DNA from: Dendrophyllia cribrosa
Taxonomy: Eukaryota; Cnidaria; Anthozoa; Scleractinia; Dendrophylliidae
Assembly (NCBI GenBank): GCA_024195265.1
Contig: JAJLRJ010000009.1
Coordinates: forward strand, 14,574,482-14,638,481
Length of the DNA stretch: 64,000 bases
Direction: 5' to 3'
Shown here: positions 10,401 to 22,400 of the stretch, piece after piece
Layout: each line of letters begins with the position of its first letter
Numbering within the stretch: the stretch's first letter is position 1
Made by a program: the position numbers and the translations under genes
Notes under the pieces: generated by a model
The model's database searches: none
What the model was told of the DNA's origin: nothing
What the model saw: the letters and a program-made list of their open reading frames with translations, nothing else

Positions 10401-13400
10401 AATTAAATAGGGCACGCAACTCACCTGAAAATCTTCGATCGGTGAGTTCGATTTTCTGGCTAAATTCCACAGGTTATTCCCAGTTGAAGCTGAAACTCCT
10501 TCTTTGCAATCACCTACTTAGTTAATTTCGTGATAAAGTTGCGAAAACGTCAAGAATCCGCACGTACAAGTTCACCGATCTTACCCGCCATTTTGTTCCG
10601 AGCCGCCATATTGGTTTTGCCGCTGACCAGTATGCCCACGCTTCATGGAGAGCAGTGGGGATGGCGATCGATGGTGAGTGACCATTTGCAATTAAAATCA
10701 GGCTACAATCTCTTCCATCCTTTGAAATCGTCTTGTCTTTTGTTAAGAAAATAACATTTGATGTGTTCACAGCCCTATTTCAGAACCAGAAAGTGTTACA
10801 GTCTTTTTGCAGAGCGTGTAAGTTTCCTTGTACTGTTGTCCTAAAACATCTGAATCTTGCATAGTAGTTACTCATTGTTAGGATTTGTACGTTCACGAGC
10901 CCCAGCTTCCTGCTTTTGTTTATTTATAGGCTATGTAACTCACAATCAGTTTCCCAGAAGGAAAAGGGCATTTGATTTGGGTAAAAAGAATGTATCTTCC
11001 AGCTGGGGGGGGGGGGGGGGGGGAGAGGGTGTGAATTAATTTTACATAGCAATTTCAAAGAATGATAGAGTAATAATTCAGGGATGGAAACATGCTGTAA
11101 ATGTTTACTGTAGGCAATGTTGTCAGTTTATCTAGACGTTTGCCAGACACACAGACCCCCTCCCTCCCCGCCCCCTGGCAATCCCAAAAATATGCGAGGC
11201 GTCGAAGCATGGGCATGGTCAGCGGCAAAGCCAATATGGCGGCTCGGAACAAAATGGCGGGTAAGATCGGTGAACTTGTACGTGCGGATTCTTGACGTTT
11301 TTGCAACTTTTCGCGTAAATATATCACGAAATTAACTAAGTAGATGATAGCAAAGAAGGAGTTTCAGCTTCAACTGGGAATAACCTGAGGAATTTAGTCA
11401 GAAAATTGAACTCACCGATTGAAGAATTTCAGGTGAGTCGCGTGCCCTGTTTAATTATTTACTTTAATTTTTATTAATTTTTATTTTATTTTATTTTTTA
11501 CTGAAAAATTAAGGGGTCCAGAAAGGGGTCCAGATAGGGGTCCAGAAAGGGGTCCAGAAGGGGGTCCAGAAGGGGGTCCAGAAAGGGGGGTCCACGTTTT
11601 GTCTACACCCGCATGAGTGCGGTGTGTTCTGGTAAAGATGCACTGTTTATTTAATATGCTATCAATGTAACATACCTTTAGAGTTGTCTGGCCTTATTGG
11701 GGCTGGTGGAGGATTAGCATACAACGCTGGATCTGTTTTTTTTTTTTTTTTTTTTGGCAAAATACAATGATAATTAATAATATTTTTGAAAGACTGAATA
11801 TTTTAACATAATTCTATTACAGTCTGTGCATGTATGTATCCACTTAACAAATAGATTCCATTTGGCCGTATGTCTGTTCAGTTTTAGATCACAAAAAAAA
11901 AAAAAAAAAATAGATCACAGATATAGTCAAACTGTGGTAAGAACAAAAAAGTGGCACACGAGCCACAGGGGAGTGTGTCACTGATGTCACTGAACAGACA
12001 CACAGCCAGATGGAATCTATTTGTTTTATACAATGAACAGAGAAGTAAAAAGAGTGAAATTATGAACTTGCCTCGTAGCACTCGACTGTTTGAGGATTTG
12101 TTCCAGTTTAGGTATTTTTCGAGTCACCAAGAACACTTTTTGTCTTGGTTTCTTCTTTTTCTTGCTCGTAAACAGCTTCTACTTAGAAACATTTTTCTAG
12201 GCTTTCACTTGCTCAATCCAGAATAATTTCGCAAACATTTTCAAAACTGCACACCATGTTGGACAAAACAATGACATCAGCTGTGCATCTTTACTCTGAT
12301 AGCTCATACATGTAGGCAATGACCAATCACAGAGTGCGTAGAATTCAGTTCATTGTATAATAATAAATTGTTCATGGCATGTACCTTAATTCTGTTGTTC
12401 CATAAGTTACAAATAAACTTGTTTGCATGAAAGACATGTATAAATAATGTGAAAGGACTGCAGTGTATATACAAAAAAAAAGATATTGCTTATCATTCAG
12501 GTAAAAAAGATATGATATTGATTATTAACAGCAACAAAATACATTCTGTGAGATTAATCAGCATTTTGTCTTCTCCTACATGTATTCCTGACTTGACCTT
12601 ACCTGGACATTGCCTTTTCTTTCGCCACTTAATTGCAAAATACAAAACTAACAACAGCAGCAACCCTGCTGTAATTCCAACCACAATGGAAGTCACAAGT
12701 TTAGCTTTGTCTGCCAAAACAAAAGTCAAGCTGCGAGTTAAATCAAAAGTATAGAAAATAATGACAATAAATGATTCCATTAGGCTCCTAAAGGCCCTGT
12801 CACACTATTGCGTATGAGAGAAACGTATGAGTTGCGTATGGAAATTCATAAAATAATTTTCATAAGCACAAAATGACCAGCTTACTTGACCTATGAGTAA
12901 CGTACATTGTACCTCTAGCGTAACTCTCGCGTATTCAGCGTATGCCTAGCATATGCTTAGCGTATAAACCATTCGTCCGAATACGCACAAAATTTTTAAG
13001 CATGCTTAAAAATTTTTTTCTGTCTCGCCGTATGCCAGCGTATGTCACCGTATGCGACCATGCTTGAAACGTATACAACCTATGCCTAACGTACCCCTAG
13101 CGTATGATAGCGTATACCATGAGTGATATTTTTCATACGCTGGCATACGCCAGTACGATACGCAATAGTGTGACAGGGCCATAAAGTTCAAGATTATTTC
13201 ATTAGTGTAACCGACTGGAGTTTTTACAATGTATTCTGTAAGTTAAGGTGGCTCCCTACACACATGTATGGCTGTAGGTTTATAGCCGCACATGCACTGA
13301 TGTCACACAAGCTTTCTCAGGCAAGTTAAGGCATGACTAAGGCGTTTCAAACGACCCCCTGCGACGAATTTAGAGATCCTTTATTATTGATCAATACAAT

Positions 13401-16400
13401 TAACTTCAAAGTTCGATGCTAATAGTAGGATTTACATCTGACTTGGTTAATCATATGAGAGTGTAAGTTAGCATCACGTGACAATGCGCTGTAAGTGACA
13501 TCACAAAATGCATTTTCTAAAATGGGGAAAGGTTCTGCAATATAATTTTAAAAATATGTGCTACTAAATTGTCCAGTAGAGTATCAGCATTGTTATTCTG
13601 CCTTGTAAGGTGGTATCAGTAATTTGTATTAGAAGTTATTAAGCTATTTCTAAAGTCATGTGACCTATTTACCCTAATTATGTGATTGCTATTAAACTTA
13701 GACATGCGCACAAGGCTATTCCATGACCAGCACCTAAGATGCAAAAGATTGGTCAGTGCTCAAAAAGTTTTAATTTAATTTGATTTAATGTTCCCCATTT
13801 TACCCTGAAGATTTTAACTGTTAACGTTCAATAACAGGTCACGTGACTGATATTCCAACGTCACGAATGTTTCATATTATTAAAGCCACTCAAACAATAT
13901 TGCTTGCAAATTATTAGGAACATTGAACGACAACTTCCTTTTCAAATGAAACTATGCCAAATAAGCAGGCCGGTACATGTAAACCATGCCTTAACTTGCT
14001 TGAGTTAGAAAATTTGCCCTTGATGCTGGTTTGACTAAAATGTTGGCAATTTTGTTAAACTTTGAAATTACTTTGAAAATTTAATCCTTAATTGTACTCA
14101 TACTAATCTTGCAATGAACATGCCTCGTTAAAGAAACTGTCAGTTTCTAAGAGATACCCTGGACATTTATCTTAATAAACTAGAAGTAATCACAGATTAA
14201 AGTGCGTCTCCTTAGGTACCTCGTCGTGACATGGCACTCGCGTTTCACGCATGTTTCTGGTTCTGTGACATTTCAAGATGGCGCAGATTTGGTACCGACA
14301 CTTTTCTCGATTCGTTCCGCCTAGCCGACAAGATTAGGAAGCGTCTCCTTCGTCGACGCAATAATTAATAATAAATTCAAATTTGTACCGAGGAGTTTCT
14401 ATAAAAATATTCAACTGAAATAATACTGTAACATCGCTGCATAAATATTGGAATAAGTTCATCTACATGTAAGAAAATAATTCAATCTACATGTAGATAG
14501 ATATGGCTTACCAGTTCTGTTAACTGTAGGAGTAAATATTGTTTTAGTGACTGTTGATAGAAAAAGAGATACACGTAATGGTTAAGAAAGTTGTATATTC
14601 AATATTAGTAAATTTTTATCTCGATAATGATTTTCTAGATTTCTGATTGGTCCCACTGCTACCGATCTGAGTCGTTATTGGTTAATTTGCCCAAATATGG
14701 AAAAATGATGATGAATTACGCGCAAAAAAAACTGTTTTCCTCGTCGCGGAAAAAAAAATGGCACGTGAATGTGGCACATGCACGTGGCGGGCAAATCTTT
14801 CCTTGTCCGCAGTATAATTTCTACAATTGTTTGTTCAAATCCATAACCATTTCTGCCAGTCCAATTAAGACTTATTTTTGAAGGAAACTTTGACATTCTT
14901 CTCGATCTTATTTTGAAGGAAACTACTTTTGAAAGAAACATTCTTCTCGATCTCGCCGCCTGCTTATAGCTAGCATTTACTCGCTTTCGATTTGTGAAGC
15001 GGTCATGTGACACTTGTTCACTGACGTGACAGTCATGTATTTTTTTGGAGCGGAAATATTTTTTTTTCCAATTTCCGGTTATTTGAGTGTTTGAAAATTT
15101 ACTAAAACAGTTATTCATCTCGGCCTCGCCGAATATGAGCTGATATATAACCAACTCGGCGTGGCGCCCCGTTGGTTATACAGTGTATATATCAGCTCAT
15201 ATTCGGCTCGTCCTCGATGAATAACTGTTAAATAGTTACTTACATGTATGGTTAAACTAGTGTTTTTTTTTTTTGTTGTATATACATGTACATGAACAGC
15301 GTCCAAGATACATGTACTTGCAGCTTGTCACCAATATAGCTACAGCTGTACATTCCCACATGTTTTACCAGGCACAATTGTTGCTGCCATACATATTTTG
15401 CATAATTTTACCAAAAGACAGATTAAGAGGGTTTAAATCAACATGTTTATTGCATACAGCTTTAACTAAATAAATTGCAATTGCTGTACAGAAGTAATGG
15501 GGAAACCATTTTGCATTCAATTTGATCTTCAAAATCTCATAGTACATGTAAGTGCAAGAAATTGACAGCACAAAATTGCCATTTTTAAGTCACTTGTGAA
15601 TAAGGTTTTAATTATTAGGTATCCTTACTGCTTTAGCTTACAGTGTAGTTGCATTTGCTGACCTCTGTCCTTGATTTATGCAAACCAATGCAGTCAATGC
15701 AATTATACAAAATTTCCTAATTTGTATGAATCAGATGGAGAAAAATGTGATGCTTTTTTGGCAAATTTGGACCAAAAAAACTATAAACCTGATTTTATTT
15801 TAACTGGCTTTCACAGGTTTGTTACTAGTTACATAAATGTGTTTCCTCTAAAATCTAGTTGGCCCTTTATAAGTACATAATTAATGTATATATTGCATTA
15901 ATGCATCCACATGTATGTATGGCTGTGATTGCATTTTGAAGTAAATACAGTTAGGGCTATACGCATTCTAAAAAGTCAGCTTTTGAATCCAAATTTACAT
16001 ACAACATTACACTGACTCAAGTGATTCATATATATCAGGGCGCGACAAAAGCGCTGTCCGATAGCCCGGGGCTAGTGAAGCGACCCGTCGGGCAAGCAAT
16101 ATTTGTTGCCTTTTCTCATCATTAAGTTAAGAATTAAAATAAGAAGTGTGTAATAAACAGTTCTCTAGTGAAAGTGAATGTGAGGAACATTGTAAAAATG
16201 TAAGAAAATATCAACAGGGAACAAAAGAAATGGAATTGAATGATGCGTTTTCGTAAATAATTTAAATTTACAGTAGTGGCCGTAATTGTGTTCTCACTCC
16301 TCTGCTTTTAGGTCTTTAAAATCGCTGTTGTTTTCATTGTATTAAGTTCAAAGTAAACCAGTTAGGATCTGTCTTGTCGATTAAGACCGTTTTCTTTAAA

Positions 16401-19400
16401 CAAGCTAGACAACTTGAACATTTGCCGACACAGTCGTTGCGTGATTGTTTTTCCCACGAACGGCAAATATTTTTGCCGTCTGCCGTTTGCCATTTCCATG
16501 GGAAAGTGAGTAGTTTCACATTTCTCAAACTCATGAACATATGAACTAACTTCGATTTTTCTAGTGGATTTATTTTATGATTCGAGGAAAAGTAAGGATA
16601 ATAAACTGCAAGCTGCCGTTTGCCATGTACGCGTAGAATGCCGTGCGTAATTTAATCTCTTGATATTTGCAAGCAAGTCACATAATTACTAATATAAAAT
16701 GTGTTATTTTTGTTGTATCAAACTTCCGAAAGGGCTTGCAAGATATTTTACGTTATCCAAAGGCGAAAGACTTCGAATCAGAGTACTAGTTTCATTGATC
16801 AATTGATCATAACTTTCATAACCAGCGCAAAAATAGGTTTCTCGTAATTTATAATTTATTCCGCAACATTCGCCGTCGCGAGCGAACACAGTTGGAGATT
16901 TTTTGCCTCTTGGTGTAATATTCATCCCTTGTTTAAATTTGTTTGTTTTTAATAATTAATTTACTTTTGGGCTAGCTCTTCAGAGCTCCGGGCTAGTAAA
17001 CTAAAGTAGCAGCTTGCCCGAAGGGCAAGCTGATTTTTTCATTTTCATCCCACCCTGTATATTACACTGACTATAATGTAAGGTTCTTAATTCCTTCAAG
17101 TAATTACCTGTTGGGTCAAAAGACTTTAATTCAACTATGCTCTCATCATTATAAGGGTGTGTAACAACCTACATGTACAGTCAAGAATAAAATTTCAAGA
17201 ACATTAAATAAAAGTAATTATTAAAAAGACTAATAAAAATCTATTTTAATAAACATTTTAACAAGAAAATTAAGAGCTCCTGCCTGTAAATATCAAGAAT
17301 CCGGCGACAGAACCGAAATTTTATAATTCATTTTATTTCACCTAGAAGACCGCCTGGGTGAACCGTTTTCAAAAATCTCATTTAAAAGTTCCACCGCTTT
17401 TTTGTTTTCGCGAAAAATAAAAAAGTTCAAGATACGGCTAGACGGTCGCTTGACCCCCCGGAAAACGATGAAAAATCGTGTAACTTCAGCAAGTCCGTAC
17501 GCAACAACGAGCAGCTTTCCCGGTTTGCCATTTCCTGACTTAGTAAAAAATCCTTTAATCTTCCCTAAAATGTAAAATATATGTATTTTTTTTAATTTTA
17601 AGTCTGCTTATTGACCCGTCGAAAATTATGACCTTCGGGTGTTCTTCCTCGAGGTAAAATTTGGGTCAACTTCGGAGGCCTATAAACATCCTAGTACATA
17701 AATTTCTGTACAATACTGTTAGTTAAGTTAAAGCTAAATCCTTCTAGTTCACTGTCTTAAGTTGTCTTTCTTGGCCCGCTAAAAGCGACGCGGCGACAAT
17801 AAAAAATGTTCAGGGTATTTTCAACAAATTCCAACCAGGCCGGCTGAACGGCTGTCACGCAAGAAAATATCGTTATATTAAACTCCTAGTACATGTCTTT
17901 CTAAATAAAACGACACGCCAAGTCTGAGCTTTATCTTTGTAGTTCAATGTCTCAAAATGTCTTTTTTGGCCCGCAAAAAGTGACATGTCCAGAGCAAAAA
18001 TCATCGAGGCTATTTTCACCAATTCAGTAGGTCTTAACGGCTGTCACGCAAAAGACAGCAAACTATCATAAACAACGGTTCGACATCACGTTATTCATAA
18101 ACTTGCTCAGAAATCGGACAATCTCCTTTTCCTTACAACGATTACTTCCAGAGCTTATGTTTAGTTGTTTCTGGTAACATTTCATCAACTTAAAATCGCA
18201 CAATATTGCACAAACAACAAGCTCCGACTATGCCGAATAAACGCCCGATCAAGCAGCAACCCGCGCCAAATACCTAATAACAACTTTAAAATGCCTCACC
18301 TGGCACCATTGCTCTCTTGTTCTTCTAAGGATCCTATACCTACAGTTTCCGAGTGGGATATTTAATAAATAACTCTCTTTTTAGCATTTCCCGCAAATAC
18401 ATGATGTTTTTCGTGCTGTGACATCGCATCGATAATAGGATAAATCAAGCAATGAAATTTGAAGGACATAAAAAGATAGCGTGACGCAGACATAGTCATC
18501 GCTTAAAATAGCATCACCGTCACATTGAGCACTGATTTGCGGCCCACAAATATCCCAAATACCTCAATTTCCTGGTCAGATTTTCGATAGTTTGTAAAAG
18601 CGATGTTAGTTAGTCTTGCAAGTAATGCCATTTCGCCATGTTAGTGAATCATTTTTCAAAAAGGATTCGCGAGATCAAAAATCCGGATTTGGATTTGTCG
18701 AAAGGAACGCGAAATCTGTTTTAGGATCGAAAATCCGTTTTTGGATTCACCGAAAGGAACACACCCTAAATGGCATCTTGCATTTCACTATTCTACTGAA
18801 AGAGGATTCTACATTGGCGGATCAAACTGGAAAAACCTTGAGGATTTCCAGTGTGTTTCCCTTGGATATTGCAACAAGCATGTGTCGTCTCATCTGAAAT
18901 CTTGTAAAGTGGTGGACGTCAGAGTTGAAAACGAATTTCATTTGCTACTCGCAAGGGCAGGTACTGTTACTGTGTCCACGGCATCGAGAGACTGATACGG
19001 GGTTGGCTGGAGGAGTAGAAAGGTCTGATGTTCTGTACTGAGATAGCAGGACGTAAGTCTTCGTCAGCCAAAGTCGGCTTGCGTCTCAGGAGTAACTGAC
19101 GGACCCGCTCTTCAAATTATCCGCTCTTCAAGCTGAAATTCTGAGGCGGTACGCACCTCTCGGAACGCCTCACAAGATTGGCTAAGAAAACAATAGAACA
19201 AACAACAGAACAATGGACCCTAGACCTAAAAACAATACAAGTGCGTGATAACCAGGTCCAATGAAATTAGAGGTTCTGAAGAGGTGCGTGGCTACTGGAA
19301 ATTCTGGGTATGTGCCGCTGGCCTCTCAAAGCCTCTACCCCATTATAGTCTATTCTGTGGCCAATTATAGACCCCATCTTAGTCACTTTTGAGTAAATGT

Positions 19401-22400
19401 ATATTTCGCAAGAATCCCAACTTAGTCACTTTTTTTACCGCGAATCTTCCCATTTTTTTTGTAATCCCTGCTAAAATAAAACTACCCAAAAAAATACTTG
19501 CCAGAATTTTCTTACCCCAAAAAATCCCGACAATTTGCGACCCCATTCTAGTAACTCTATTGAAATGCAACCCTATGATAGGCATTTATAGTCAAAAACT
19601 TAAAACTAAATGCAAGGCTGATCGGACAGCTATAAAGGGTATTTTACTGCCCAATATTTCGGTTAGGCAGAACTTACCTTCATCAGGGACTGCAAAGAGC
19701 TAAGTAAAAATGGAATAAAACGGGTCAATCCAGTCGTGAAACTGCGACCCCATCCAGCGGCACATCCCCATTACCCCATTACTAGGAAGTACCCCCCCCC
19801 CCCCCAGGGGGGGGGGGGGGGGACGACACATCCTTGTTGCAATATCCAAGGGAAACACACTGGAAATCCTCAAGGTTTTTTTTTCCAGGTTGATCTGCAC
19901 GATGTAGAATCCTCTTTCAGTAGAAACGAATAGCTGCAAGATGACATTTACTGTAACATGGAAGAAATAGCGTTACTTGGAAGACTTTTACGAACTATCG
20001 AAAATCTGACCAGGAAATTGAGGTATTTGGGATATTTGTGGGCGGCAAATCAGTGCTCAATATGACGGCGATGCTATTTTAAGCGGTGACTATGTCTGCG
20101 TCACGCTATCTTTTTAGGTGCTTCAAATTTCATTGCTTGATTTATGCTATTATCGATGCGATGTCACAGTACATAAAACATCATGTATTTGCGGGAAATG
20201 CTAAAAAAGAGAGTTATTTATTAAATATCCCAATCGGAAACTGTAGGTATAGGATCCTAAGAAGAACAAGAGAGCAATGGTGCCAGGTGAGGCATTTTAA
20301 AGTTGTTATTAGGTATTTAGGTTGCTGCTTGATTGGTGCTAATTTTTATCGGGCATTTATCCGGCGTAGTCGGAGCTTGTTGTTTGTGCAATATTGTGCG
20401 ATTTTAACTTGATGAAATGTTACTAGAAACAACTAAACATAAGCTCTGGAAATAATCGTTGTAAGGAAAAGGAGATTGTCCGATTTCTGAGCAAGTTTAT
20501 GAATAACGTGATATCGAACCGTTGTTTATGATAGTTTGCTGTCTTTTGCGTGACAGTATTAGCAAAGACCTACGGAATTGGTGAAAATAGCCTCGATGTT
20601 TTTTGCTCTGGACACGTCACTTTTTGCGGGCCAAAAGACATTTTGAGACATTGAACTACAAAGATAAAGCTCAGACTTGGCGTGTCGTTTTATTTAGAAA
20701 GACATGTACTAGGAGTTTAATATAACGATATTTTCTTGCGTGACAGCTGTTCAGCAGGCCGCGTTGGAATTTGTTGAAAATTCCCTGAACATTTTTTATT
20801 GTCACCGCGTCGCTTTTAGCGGGCCAAGAAAGACAACTTAAGACAGTGAACTAGAAGGATTTAGCTTTAACTTAACTAACAGTATTGTACAGAAATTTAT
20901 GTACTAGGATTTTTATAGGCATCCGAAGTTGACCCAAATTTTACCTCGAGAAAGAACACCCGAAGGTCATAATTTTCGACGGGTCAATAAGCAGACTTAA
21001 AATTAAAAAGGTTACATGTATTTTACCTTTTAGGGAAGATTTAAGGATTTTTTACTAAGTCAGGAAATGGCAAACCGGGAAAGCTGCTCGTTGTTGCGTA
21101 CGGACTTGCTGAAGTTGCACGATTTTTCATCGTTTTCCAGGGGGTTAAGCGACCGTCTAGCCGTATCTTGAACTTTTTTATTTTTCGCGAAAACAAAAAA
21201 GCGGTGGAACTTTAAATGAGATTTTTGAAAACAGTTCACCCAGGCGGTCTTTTAGGTGAAATAAAATGAATTATGAAATTTCGGTTTTGTCGCCGGATTC
21301 TTGATATTTACGGGCAGGAGCTCTTAACGATACGAAAACTACATGACGTTTCGATGACTTCATGTCATCATTGTCGAATGAATAAATTGAGGGTAATTTG
21401 GTTAAGCATATTATATTGCTTAACTGTTACCCTCAATTTATGACAATAATGACATGAAGTCATCAAAACGTCATGTAGTTTTCGTATTGTTAATTTTCTT
21501 GTTAAAATATTAAAAAGACATAGCCTAAATTATACAACACATTAAGCCAGGTAGTGTTTCAGATGCAAGACATCCTTTATTAATAATTTTGCCATAACTG
21601 TAAAATTTCCCTCGCCCTTATTGGCCAAGAGCTATTATTTATAAGAGTACAAATCATGATATGATGTAACTGATCATGCCACCCGCATCTACATGTAGCA
21701 AGCCATATTTTTTAATTGGTTTTGGAACAGAATAATATTATGCAGTATGCAAATCAATTTCTTTGCAAATAGACATTACTACATTGTGTATAAATAGCCA
21801 TCATTGTATAATGTAACGTACCGCAACATAGAAGGAATTTGGATGTGTCCAGTGTTTGTCTGGTACCATGAAGTGAGTTTGGTTCTGTGTTTAAAAAAAA
21901 ATCACTCAATTAAACTAAGAGTAAAATATTATATCTGACTGTATTGAATTTGTAAAAAAGTTGGTTATAAAATTGTTCATCAAGGGGAGGCATAAGAAAG
22001 TGTGTAATGTAGTCACTTGGGATGTAAATTGCAATGTTTCTACTGCTAATTGCTAGTCTTAATCTAGCAATGAGGTCGACTGATTATGCATCATCATTGG
22101 TCATGATGCTCGCAACTTCTACATTATTTTATTTAGTAAATTTTAATATGTAAATTGTTTTTGCTAGGGAACAGGCAAAATCTGCATCCTTTCCTGGCAT
22201 TTTAATAAATTTCTTCTCTTATTAATGCCTTTTTAAAGTGAACTTTTTTACAGTGTATGCCCAAGCAGAAGTTAAGATTTGCAAACAAGTGGTGTCAGAA
22301 ACTGTTGTTGATTAAATATTGGAAATGTAGAATATTGCACTAACCTTTGGAACAACTCTGCAGCTGGCTTTTGCCTTTTTATCAATTTGATAGATTACTG

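Noticed and set aside
18616..18995. Two overlapping plus-strand frames of 84-93 codons ([16 protein letters not shown])
   Set aside because: They cross the inner end of the left inverted-repeat arm. The matching part of the right arm has the frame broken, and I see no domain or splice support.
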